Below are positions 1 to 6,150 of a DNA stretch of 7,058 bases, one piece after another. The position numbers were made by a program, and so were the translations under genes. The stretch spans positions 1-7,058 of the forward strand of contig SLJD01000417.1 in assembly GCA_007135295.1 (NCBI GenBank), in the 5' to 3' direction. The notes below the pieces were generated by a model, which had not been told where the DNA came from, did no database searches, and saw only the letters and a list, made by a program, of their open reading frames with translations. Positions within the stretch are counted from its first letter, which is position 1. The number at the start of each line of letters is the position of its first letter. The stretch comes from Phycisphaerales bacterium (lineage in GTDB: Bacteria > Planctomycetota > Phycisphaerae > Phycisphaerales > SM1A02).

Positions 1-2020
1 CGCGGAGAACGGTCGTGTAACCGAACATCTCTGAAAGGGGGACGTGAGCGGTGAGAATCCGCACATTGCCTCGCAGTTCCGAATCAGCGATCTGACCGCG
101 GCGACTGGAGAGATCGCCACTGACGGCTCCGAAGAACTCTTCCGGCGTCACCACCGTGACCTTCATGATCGGTTCAAGGAGGGCAAGGCCGGCTTCCGTG
201 CATGCTTCTCGGAAGGCCAGCGCGCCGGCCTGTTCAAAGGCAACCTGGGACGAGTCGACTTCGTGATACGAGCCGAAGACGAGTTCGACCTTGACATTCT
301 GCACCGGGAACCCGCCGAGGATGCCTGCTCCCGCAGCGTTGCGTACGCCCGTTTCGACAGACGGAATGTACTCGCGCGGGATCACACCCTGGGTGATCTT
401 GTCGACGAACACCACGCCGTCCTTCATCGTCAGGCCTTCTGACTCGGCCTCTTCGGTCGTGATGGGACTGACGTTGACGACCGCATCACCGTACTGCCCT
501 CGGCCGCCGGTCTGCTTGACGAACTTGCCGCGGACGTCGTTCGCGGCGCCGGTGATCGTCTCACGGTAACTGACGCGCGGCTGGCCGACCGTGACATTGA
601 TGTTCTTCTCTCGAACGAGCTTGTTTTTGATGACTTCAAGGTGAAGCTCACCCATCCCGGCAATGATCGTTTCGCCGGTCTCCTCGTTGTAGCTGAAGCT
701 GAAAGACGGATCCTCACGTCGAATGGTTGTCAGCGCTTCGCTGAGCTTCTTCTTGTCGTCGTTCGTGTTCGGCTCAATCGACAGGGAGATCACCGGATCG
801 GGGAAGTCCATACGTTCAAGAATGATCGGGTGATCCGGATCGCAGAGCGTATCGCCGGTCATCGAATTCTTGAGGCCAATGACCGCCACGATCTGACCGG
901 CTTCAACCCAATCCTTGGCCTGTCGCTCCTTGGCGTGCATCTCGTAGATCCGGGAGACGATCTCTTTCTTGTTGTTGGTCGGATTGAGCAGGCGGGTGCC
1001 CTTCTCAAGCTTTCCGGAGTAGATCCGCATGTACGTCAGGTCACCGTGAGTATCCGCGACGACCTTAAAGACGAGCGCGGAGAACGGCCCGTCTGGATCA
1101 TTCTCGCGGGACAGCTTTGTTTCGGGATCCTTCGGATCGACGCCTTCGACGGCCTCGACCTGCTGCGGATTGGGCAGGTACTCGATCACGCCGTCAAGCA
1201 CACGCTGCACGCCGATAAACTTCAGCGCCGAACCGCAGAAGGTGGGGTAGATCTCCATGTTGATCGTCCCCTTGCGGATGGCGGCCTTGATCTGGTCGAT
1301 CGTGATGGAATTCTCGTCTTCGAGGTACTGCTCCATCAGCGATTCATCGAGTTGAACGGCTGTCTCGATCAGTTCATGACGCCAGAGCTCCGCCGTTTCC
1401 TGCATGTCCTCGGGGATGTCACGCTCTTCAACCTTGGAGCCGAGTTCCGTGGCGTCGAAGTAGTACGCCCTCATCTTCAGCAGGTCGATGATGCCTTCGA
1501 AGTCATCGCCGGCTCCGATCGGAAGCTGGACGGCGATTGGGTTCGCGCCGAGGCGTTCCTTGATGGAGTTAAAGCTGAAATAGAAGTCGGCACCGAGCTT
1601 GTCCATCTTGTTGATGAAGCACAGGCGGGGAACGCTGTAACGCGTCGCCTGACGCCAGACCGTCTCGGACTGCGCTTCCACACCTTCCTTGGCGTCGAAC
1701 ACGGCGATGGCGCCGTCGAGCACACGCAGCGAGCGTTCGACTTCAATGGTGAAGTCGACGTGGCCGGGCGTATCAATGAGGTTGATCTTGTACTCGTCGC
1801 CGTTGTAGTCCCACGGGCAGGTCGTCGCGGCCGACTGAATCGTGATGCCGCGCTCCTGTTCCTCGGCCAGGAAGTCCATGGTGGCGGTGCCTTCATGCAC
1901 TTCGCCCATCTTGTAGTTCCGGCCGGTGTAATAGAGGATACGCTCCGTTACCGTCGTCTTCCCCGCGTCAATGTGGGCACAGATGCCGAGATTGCGTACT
2001 TTGTCAAGGTGAGATGACAT
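1..2020 (-). CDS. fusA: Translation elongation factor G, 3' end cut by window edge
   Basis: This GTPase moves tRNAs and mRNA through the ribosome after peptide bond formation, and some paralogues act in ribosome recycling; it works in the cytoplasm. The reverse-strand translation starts MSSHLDKVRNLG and stays open for 673 codons to the left edge. Visible GTPase motifs are the P-loop AHIDAGKT (residues 15-22), switch I RGIT (57-60), DTPGH (83-87), NKMD (137-140) and a GSALK G5 motif near residue 260. Later domains show GMGELHLE, YRETI and, at the end, SRRGQ and VPLSEMFGY. E. coli EF-G has 704 residues, so about 25-35 are missing. The start ATG has a modest GGGAAG 11 bases upstream. Switch I reads ITIQSAATT rather than the usual ITITSAATT, which recalls mitochondrial EFG1 and the spdEFG1 group of planctomycetes and spirochaetes; that subclass is inference. 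No rpsL or rpsG lies upstream, so this is not a standard str operon. Confidence 0.97.
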   Translation of the reverse strand, partial: MSSHLDKVRNLGICAHIDAGKTTVTERILYYTGRNYKMGEVHEGTATMDFLAEEQERGITIQSAATTCPWDYNGDEYKINLIDTPGHVDFTIEVERSLRVLDGAIAVFDAKEGVEAQSETVWRQATRYSVPRLCFINKMDKLGADFYFSFNSIKERLGANPIAVQLPIGAGDDFEGIIDLLKMRAYYFDATELGSKVEERDIPEDMQETAELWRHELIETAVQLDESLMEQYLEDENSITIDQIKAAIRKGTINMEIYPTFCGSALKFIGVQRVLDGVIEYLPNPQQVEAVEGVDPKDPETKLSRENDPDGPFSALVFKVVADTHGDLTYMRIYSGKLEKGTRLLNPTNNKKEIVSRIYEMHAKERQAKDWVEAGQIVAVIGLKNSMTGDTLCDPDHPIILERMDFPDPVISLSIEPNTNDDKKKLSEALTTIRREDPSFSFSYNEETGETIIAGMGELHLEVIKNKLVREKNINVTVGQPRVSYRETITGAANDVRGKFVKQTGGRGQYGDAVVNVSPITTEEAESEGLTMKDGVVFVDKITQGVIPREYIPSVETGVRNAAGAGILGGFPVQNVKVELVFGSYHEVDSSQVAFEQAGALAFREACTEAGLALLEPIMKVTVVTPEEFFGAVSGDLSSRRGQIADSELRGNVRILTAHVPLSEMFGYTTVLR

Positions 2021-2604
2021 GGTCGTGCTCGCTTCCCGATTCCCTGGGATTGTTGTCTGGCGTTACGTGAGAAAACACTGAAAAACGCGTGGCTGCGTAG
2101 CTGGGCAGCCGAAGCAGCATGAAAAAAGATCACTCGCGGCGAACCGAAGTCCGGCCGGGCAATCACCATTGAGTCGCACCCCGAGTGCGCGTCAATGCCT
2201 GGTTGTACGATCAGTCGCGAAGTGGCTCGAATCCGTAATGGTCAAGCCGCGATCCTGATCCCGGTCGCCCGCCTCCCGGGACCGGACAGGACCGTCAGGG
2301 GAGACAGGCGTCTTCGTCTTCATCGTCGGGCAATGGTGAACTCCTTGCCGGACAGGATGCCGGTCAATTCGAACACGGCCGAAACCGTGCATCGTGACCT
2401 TGAGAAGAACGATGCCGCACGCGGTCTTCCGGACCGGCACACGCGGCATAGCACCATATTGTAATCGGCCGGAATCCTGCGTCAAATGAGAACGATGCAG
2501 AAATCCATCTCCAGTCCCGACCACCCGTGAAACGGTTCGTGCCGATGCGGCCGGTTGCCTTTCGATGCAAACCGCCGTACTTGGGTGCCGGGTGACAACC
2601 GCTT
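2021..2604. other. Intergenic region, no convincing gene
   Basis: This 584-base gap separates the RNase HII-like gene from EF-G on the same strand. The short open frames inside it (for example 2192-2524 minus and 2195-2464 plus) show no recognisable motif and overlap each other, so I do not call them. Structure seen: a 6-bp hairpin at 2091-2110, a CCGGTC/GACCGG inverted repeat at 2261-2266 and 2280-2285, a 10-base direct repeat CCGGACAGGA at 2282 and 2348, and a bulged hairpin at about 2552-2571 just after the RNase gene. It presumably holds the EF-G promoter and leader, but I find no -35/-10 pair good enough to name. Confidence 0.6.
2081..2110 (-). promoter_or_regulatory. Hairpin plus short U-run in the EF-G leader
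   Basis: Read on the minus strand, GGCTGC (2110-2105) pairs exactly with GCAGCC (2096-2091) across an 8-base loop. Five bases later comes TTTTT (2085-2081). This lies 61-90 bases before the EF-G start codon. It could be a weak attenuator or a remnant terminator, but the stem is short and the spacer before the U-run is longer than usual. A chance occurrence is quite possible. Confidence 0.25.
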
Positions 2605-3576
2605 CTACCGATCCCGGACCAACAAGGTTCGATCCACCCCGAGATCATTCAGCAATCCGTGAATCTCTTTCAAATATCGCCGGCCGTCCTGCATATACCC
2701 AGCAGTTGGCTTTAACTCCGGCAGTTGCCTGCAGAAGTACCGGTTCAGGCGGGCCATGAGCAGTTCACGGAGGTACTTTGCCGTCATGGACGCAAGCGCC
2801 ACGGGCAAATGGTTCGAGTCCGCCTCGGTGACGAAACTGATTGCCATGCTTTGCCCATTCTGGTGGATCTCGTAGCGGCTGAAGCGTTCAGATTCGGCGA
2901 TCACCGTGATCTCGGCCTCCGGCCATCGGCAACTCAGATCCCTGGCGTAGCGGCTGCGGCCGCTTTGCCGGTCAATGACCACGCGCGGCGAGGCGGCCGG
3001 CCATCGCTTCCAGACCTCGTCTGCCAACCGCAACGCCTGGCTGAGGTTGACCGCCGCTTTCGAGTCCGCCCGTCGCACGGCTTCGTTGAACGGGCCGGCG
3101 TCAAGAGCAGCAGCCGCCATCATTCGGCACTGCGCGCCTCGGGCCTGACAGGCCCGACTGAGCCGGTCCACCTGAATGGCCAGCGCCGCCGGGTCATGGT
3201 GCAGCGGCAGGGCAGTCGAGTCGACGTACCACGGCAGATCCGGGCAGGCGATCCCCAGCTGGTACATCAATTCGTCATCATTACGGGGCAGCCCGCGGGC
3301 ATTGTCCAGTGATGCGAGAAATGCCAGCACACCCCGCTCGAGATGAGTGAGGGCGGTTTCAGCAGCGGTGTTTTTTAGTTTCTTCGAATCGTCGATGACG
3401 AGGCGGCCGGCGCGATCACGTTTTTCACGGCAGACCGCCCGGGCGAGCCTTGACCAGAGGTCGGGGGGGCCGGCGGTATGGTCATGTTCCGCAACGGTAA
3501 AGACCGTGCACGCCGTACACAGCGGGCCGAGCATCGGCCCGTAGCCTGCTTCGTCAATCCCGGCGTAGACCAGCAT
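2605..3576 (-). CDS. Divergent RNase HII-like ribonuclease
   Basis: RNase HII enzymes cut RNA in RNA-DNA hybrids and remove single ribonucleotides from DNA. From the ATG at 3576 the protein has 323 residues, against about 200 for typical bacterial RNase HII. In this numbering it shows IDEAGYGPMLGPL near the N terminus (D8, E9), DDSKKL at 62-67, VVIDRQSG with the probable third acidic residue D202, and EADSNHLPVALASMTAKYL with the fourth, D253. All four acidic catalytic positions therefore appear present. Two things are odd. The GRG substrate-recognition motif reads GYG, and roughly 70 extra residues sit between DSKKL and the third Asp. A TTG at 3585 in the same frame would add three residues; neither start has a good Shine-Dalgarno site, and I prefer ATG because MLVYAGIDEAG is a normal family N terminus. 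The next gene upstream is separated by a terminator, so this gene is probably transcribed alone. It is a family member with confidence; activity on standard RNase HII substrates is uncertain. Confidence 0.82.
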   Translation of the reverse strand: MLVYAGIDEAGYGPMLGPLCTACTVFTVAEHDHTAGPPDLWSRLARAVCREKRDRAGRLVIDDSKKLKNTAAETALTHLERGVLAFLASLDNARGLPRNDDELMYQLGIACPDLPWYVDSTALPLHHDPAALAIQVDRLSRACQARGAQCRMMAAAALDAGPFNEAVRRADSKAAVNLSQALRLADEVWKRWPAASPRVVIDRQSGRSRYARDLSCRWPEAEITVIAESERFSRYEIHQNGQSMAISFVTEADSNHLPVALASMTAKYLRELLMARLNRYFCRQLPELKPTAGYMQDGRRYLKEIHGLLNDLGVDRTLLVRDR

Positions 3577-3638
3577 GCTGGACAACGTACCACGTTTTCA
3601 GGAAGCCGGGGGCCATCAAGCCGATACCGGCGCATAAG

Positions 3639-3663
3639 AAAGCCCGGCGGAATGCCGGGCTTT
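3639..3663 (-). terminator. Intrinsic terminator of the secreted-protein gene
   Basis: AAAGCCCGGC (3639-3648) and GCCGGGCTTT (3654-3663) form a perfect 10-bp stem with a 5-base loop. On the minus strand the stem ends in CTTTCTTA, a T-rich tail, and it begins 33 bases after the stop codon at 3697. On the plus strand the following bases are not T-rich, so it probably works one way. It separates the secreted-protein gene from the RNase HII-like gene. Confidence 0.8.
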
Positions 3664-3696
3664 CGATCGTACGGTGGTCAGCGCTGATGGAATCGA

Positions 3697-4479
3697 TCAG
3701 CGGCGGCGGCGCGAGCCGACGAGGCCGGCCAGGCCGAGCAGCGCCAGCGCGCCGGGAGCCGGAATGATTGAGCCGTTCACCTGTGCGGGCAGGCTGTACG
3801 TCTGGTCGCCCGAGTCCGGCGTATTCCAGCCATCAGAGCCAAAGTGCATGGAGTGACCTTCCGGCGTGATCGGGTTGCCGTCACCGTCGACGTCAGTAAG
3901 CACCGGCATCCAGGCGGTGTTTTCGCCCTGGTGCTGGACGTCCCACCAGTACTCACCGGTGGACAGTTCAAGAGCGTCATCAAACGTCAGGGTGATCGCA
4001 AAGATGCCACGAGCATCGTTGTCGGGAAAGTTGCTCGAACTCTGCCGGTAGATACCGGTGAACTCCGGCGTAAGGTAGTCTGTCGAGCTGCCGACGAGGT
4101 TGCCCTGATCCGGGCTGTCGTCCCAGACGTTGATGTTAAACGAGCCGAACGGGTTGCCCGTTACGTCGCCACCGGTCACGTAGCCGTAGACGGTGATTGA
4201 ATCAACGTACCAGCCCGGCGCATCGCCGACGATGAAGCTGTCGGCGCGACGATGATGATCGTCGTCACCGGCTTGCGTCCAGTTGCCGCCGAATGAAGTC
4301 GCCGGATCGCCGATCACGCTTGAATCCGCGCCGCCCGGAGCGGTGCCGAAGTGCGTGATCAGACCCTGACGATCGGGGTCCATGCCGTGATGCCCTTGGC
4401 CGGCATCCCAGAGCAGGTCCGCGTTGGCGGCGGTTCCAAGCGCCAAGACGGCGCCGGCCGCGATCATTTGCTTGTGCAT
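3697..4479 (-). CDS. Secreted protein with PEP-CTERM-like C-terminal anchor
   Basis: I do not recognise a specific function. The 260-residue product has an N-terminal signal peptide (residues 1-20, MHKQ, hydrophobic stretch, ANA before a likely cut). The middle is rich in Asp, Gly, Asn, Ser, Thr and aromatic residues, as in beta-sandwich extracellular domains, and contains DVDGDGNP (196-203), which resembles a calcium-binding loop. The tail has IPAPG (239-243), a hydrophobic helix (244-255) and RRRR (257-260). This is the architecture of PEP-CTERM proteins, which exosortase systems cut and sort to the cell surface or matrix, but PAP replaces the canonical PEP. An in-frame start at 4569 would give a longer product; the ATG at 4479 is chosen because AGGAGG lies 8 bases upstream and the signal peptide starts there. 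It is followed by a strong terminator and appears monocistronic. No exosortase gene is in the window. Confidence 0.88.
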   Translation of the reverse strand: MHKQMIAAGAVLALGTAANADLLWDAGQGHHGMDPDRQGLITHFGTAPGGADSSVIGDPATSFGGNWTQAGDDDHHRRADSFIVGDAPGWYVDSITVYGYVTGGDVTGNPFGSFNINVWDDSPDQGNLVGSSTDYLTPEFTGIYRQSSSNFPDNDARGIFAITLTFDDALELSTGEYWWDVQHQGENTAWMPVLTDVDGDGNPITPEGHSMHFGSDGWNTPDSGDQTYSLPAQVNGSIIPAPGALALLGLAGLVGSRRRR

Positions 4480-4487
4480 GTCTGCTT

Positions 4488-4493
4488 CCTCCT
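4488..4493 (-). promoter_or_regulatory. Strong Shine-Dalgarno site that fixes the start at 4479
   Basis: AGGAGG on the minus strand sits 8 bases before the ATG at 4479. It is the only textbook ribosome binding site in the window, and it decides against the longer in-frame start at 4569. It suggests efficient translation of the secreted protein. Confidence 0.85.
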
Positions 4494-4564
4494 CAACCTT
4501 TCTTCGTGCAGTGAGTGAATGCTGCGGCTGCAAACGCTGGCAGCGCGCAGCGACTGATACTTCG

Positions 4565-4592
4565 AGCATAAGTCATGCTGAGCCGGGATCAA
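4565..4592 (-). promoter_or_regulatory. Candidate promoter of the secreted-protein gene
   Basis: On the minus strand TTGATC (4592-4587) and TATGCT (4570-4565) are 16 bases apart, each matching the sigma-70 consensus at four of six positions. An AT-rich stretch with two A/T tracts lies just upstream, where an UP element would be. The predicted leader of about 80 bases would carry the Shine-Dalgarno site at 4488-4493. Planctomycete promoter consensus is not well fixed, so this stays tentative. Confidence 0.4.
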
Positions 4593-4604
4593 GAACTGCA
4601 GAAC

Positions 4605-4620
4605 AAAAAAGAAGAAAAAA
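4605..4620. promoter_or_regulatory. Two A6 tracts one helical turn apart
   Basis: AAAAAA occurs at 4605-4610 and again at 4615-4620, exactly 10 bases apart from start to start. A-tracts repeated with the helical period bend DNA. The pair lies 13-28 bases upstream of the candidate -35 box of the secreted-protein gene, so it may act as an UP-like or curved activating element. Confidence 0.45.
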
Positions 4621-4750
4621 GAAGGGCGGATTTTCTTATAGGACGACTTTATTCATTCATTGATGTTAAGTCAGTAAAAGCGGGTTGGCGGGGGGCAATA
4701 GGAAAGCCGCAATCAGCAAGCCGTCGTTCAACAAACAGCACGCGGCGCGT

Positions 4751-4774
4751 GCCGACGGGCTCCGTCACGTCGGC
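4751..4774. repeat. Inverted repeat upstream of mnmA with an alternative inner stem
   Basis: GCCGACG (4751-4757) is the exact reverse complement of CGTCGGC (4768-4774), with a 10-base loop. Inside it GACGG (4754-4758) can instead pair with CCGTC (4762-4766). It has no T-run on either side, so it is not a terminator. It may be an operator-like palindrome or chance structure in GC-rich DNA. Confidence 0.35.
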
Positions 4775-4813
4775 GTCTGTCGCGTCGCGCCCCCTCCCCG
4801 GAGAATGCCACCC

Positions 4814-4843
4814 CTGACCCACTGCCGCGAAGTCGCCTATCCT
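4814..4843 (+). promoter_or_regulatory. Candidate mnmA promoter, possibly leaderless
   Basis: CTGACC (4814-4819) and TATCCT (4838-4843) are 18 bases apart, each with four of six matches to the sigma-70 consensus. The -10 box ends only 7 bases before the mnmA ATG at 4851, so transcription would begin at or next to the start codon. The absence of any Shine-Dalgarno sequence before that ATG fits a leaderless message. Confidence 0.35.
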
Positions 4844-4850
4844 GACGGTC

Positions 4851-6005
4851 ATGCTTGGTTCACGCGGCAAAGTGCTCGTCGCCATGTCCGGCGGCGTCGA
4901 TTCTTCGGTCACCGCAGCTCTGCTTCAGGAGCAGGGCTATGACGTGGTGGGCGTGTTCATGCGGCTCGGCTCGCCGGGCGAGACCTTCGACGAACTTGAA
5001 CCATATGACGATGTGGACGCTTCCCTTGCATGCGACCCGGCAAAGATTCGCATCGGCAAGCAGGGCTGTTGTTCGATCAATGATGCCGCGGACGCCCGGC
5101 TGGTCGCGGCGAAGCTTGGCATTCCCTTCTATGTCTGCAATTTCAAGAAAGATTTCGGCCGCATCATCGATTACTTCGTCGGCGAGTACAACGCCGGCCG
5201 CACGCCCAACCCCTGCGTGCGCTGCAACGACTGGTTGAAATTCGGCAAACTGCATGATTACGCCAGGCAGATTGACGCCGAGTTTGTTGCATCCGGTCAC
5301 TACGCCCGCATTGAAGCGATCGGTCATGGCCGCGATGGTCTGGCGCTGAAGCGGGGCGTGGACCGTGACAAGGATCAGAGCTACGTCCTCTTCGGCGCCC
5401 CGCAGGAGCGTCTTGGGGAGATGATGCTTCCCGTCGGCGGCTACGAGAAGCGCGAAATCCGCGCCATCGCCGAGCGGCTAGACCTGCCCGTCTTCGACAA
5501 ACCCGACTCGCAGGAAATCTGCTTCGTCCCCGACAACGACTACGCCGGCCTGGTTCGGCGCCGCTCGCCCGATGACGTGCAGCCCGGCCGCATCGTCGAC
5601 ACGTCCGGCAAAGTGCTCGGTGAGCACGAAGGCCATCAGCACTTCACCATCGGCCAGCGGCGCGGCGTCGGCGTGGCGCTCGGCTACCCGATCTACGTCG
5701 TGCACAAGGATCCCGAGGCAAACACCATCACCGTCGGCGAGCGCGACGAGCTCAAGTCTGCCGGATGCCGCGCCCGGGAGACGAACTGGTTCGTCCCGCC
5801 GGAAACCGTCAGTGACTGGACGCCCTGCACACTCAAGATCCGCTACAACGCCGAGCCCGTTCCCGGCCGCGTTCGCCGCACCGGCGATGACGAACTCGAA
5901 GCGGAGTTCGAGGAACCGCAGTTCGCCGTCGCCCCGGGCCAGGCGGTCGTCTGCTACGACGGCGATCTTGTCCTCGGCGGCGGGTGGATCACCGAGGCCC
6001 GGTAA
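4851..6005 (+). CDS. mnmA: tRNA-specific 2-thiouridylase MnmA
   Basis: MnmA adenylates and then thiolates uridine 34 of tRNA-Lys, tRNA-Glu and tRNA-Gln to give s2U34, using sulfur relayed from a cysteine desulfurase. It acts in the cytoplasm. The 384-residue protein has the PP-loop SGGVDSS (13-19), NPCVRCN (120-126) with C125 aligning to the first catalytic Cys, GHYAR (149-153), SQEICFVP (220-227) with the second catalytic Cys C224, and the GQRRGV motif (268-273) before the C-terminal barrel. It is slightly longer than E. coli MnmA (about 370), mainly through a loop at about 40-75 that ends in KQGCC. The ATG at 4851 is chosen because the PP-loop follows at the usual distance; there is no Shine-Dalgarno site. 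C122 gives a CxxC pair where E. coli has NPDILC. The next gene is 145 bases downstream and unrelated in function. Confidence 0.97.
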   Translation: MLGSRGKVLVAMSGGVDSSVTAALLQEQGYDVVGVFMRLGSPGETFDELEPYDDVDASLACDPAKIRIGKQGCCSINDAADARLVAAKLGIPFYVCNFKKDFGRIIDYFVGEYNAGRTPNPCVRCNDWLKFGKLHDYARQIDAEFVASGHYARIEAIGHGRDGLALKRGVDRDKDQSYVLFGAPQERLGEMMLPVGGYEKREIRAIAERLDLPVFDKPDSQEICFVPDNDYAGLVRRRSPDDVQPGRIVDTSGKVLGEHEGHQHFTIGQRRGVGVALGYPIYVVHKDPEANTITVGERDELKSAGCRARETNWFVPPETVSDWTPCTLKIRYNAEPVPGRVRRTGDDELEAEFEEPQFAVAPGQAVVCYDGDLVLGGGWITEAR

Positions 6006-6016
6006 CATCCGCTGAT

Positions 6017-6040
6017 CCGGCGGCGCTGTGTTCACGCCGG
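6017..6040 (+). repeat. Weak hairpin just after mnmA
   Basis: CCGGCG (6017-6022) pairs with CGCCGG (6035-6040) around a 12-base loop, starting 12 bases after the mnmA stop codon. A TTTT follows only at 6053-6056, too far for a normal intrinsic terminator. It may help end or protect the mnmA transcript, but the evidence is thin. Confidence 0.3.
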
Positions 6041-6098
6041 TCAACAGGCCGATTTTGCGCGTGAGCCGGTCGTTCACATCTCTGAACGGGCCGTTCAC
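6030..6098. repeat. Three GTTCAC copies spaced 42 and 21 bp apart
   Basis: GTTCAC occurs at 6030-6035, 6072-6077 and 6093-6098. The spacings are 42 and 21 bases, whole multiples of two helical turns. The outer two copies extend to the identical GTTCACGCC. Between the second and third lies TGAACG (6083-6088), the reverse complement of CGTTCA, so it can pair with either neighbour. The cluster ends 52 bases before the gamma-glutamyltransferase gene. A regulator-binding array is possible but not shown. Confidence 0.45.
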
Positions 6099-6111
6099 GC
6101 CTGCCAGCGGC

Positions 6112-6127
6112 CCGGTGGCGTCACCGG
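6112..6127 (+). repeat. Palindrome 23 bases before the GGT-family start codon
   Basis: CCGGTG (6112-6117), a GCGT loop, and CACCGG (6122-6127) form a perfect 6-bp hairpin or operator-like dyad. It overlaps a CGTCAC direct repeat (6119-6124 and 6136-6141). No promoter boxes can be recognised with confidence around it. Confidence 0.3.
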
Positions 6128-6150
6128 CCGGCGGACGTCACACTGTCCGC

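Larger units (their letters stand above)
4480..4850. other. Divergent intergenic region between secreted-protein gene and mnmA
   Basis: This 371-base gap must hold the promoters for both flanking genes, which point away from each other. The side next to the secreted-protein gene is AT-rich (about 4595-4680) and the mnmA side is GC-rich. It contains two phased A6 tracts, a candidate minus-strand promoter, an inverted repeat at 4751-4774 and a candidate plus-strand promoter abutting mnmA. The short open frames that cross it (4649-4912 minus, 4685-4942 plus) look like chance frames. Confidence 0.65.

Noticed and set aside
641..2017. A 458-codon open frame on the plus strand
   Set aside because: It is exactly antisense to EF-G, whose motifs on the other strand are unmistakable; high-GC coding DNA often leaves such antisense frames open.
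2192..2524. Small open frame in the EF-G gap, 110 codons minus, overlapping an 89-codon plus frame
   Set aside because: The two overlap almost fully, neither has a recognisable domain, signal peptide or good ribosome binding site, and the composition does not look coding.
2552..2571. Bulged hairpin after the RNase HII-like gene, as a possible terminator
   Set aside because: The stem is interrupted and no T-run follows on the minus strand.
2725..3312. A 195-codon open frame on the plus strand
   Set aside because: It is antisense to the RNase HII-like gene and has no motif of its own.
4480..4569. A 30-codon N-terminal extension of the secreted protein
   Set aside because: It would bury the signal peptide inside the protein and place the AGGAGG site within the coding region; the ATG at 4479 fits both.
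4685..4942. Open frame running from the divergent gap into mnmA
   Set aside because: It overlaps the mnmA start in another frame, is Arg-rich and has no motif.
5478..6098. A 206-codon open frame on the minus strand
   Set aside because: It is antisense to mnmA and its composition is that of a reverse-strand shadow.
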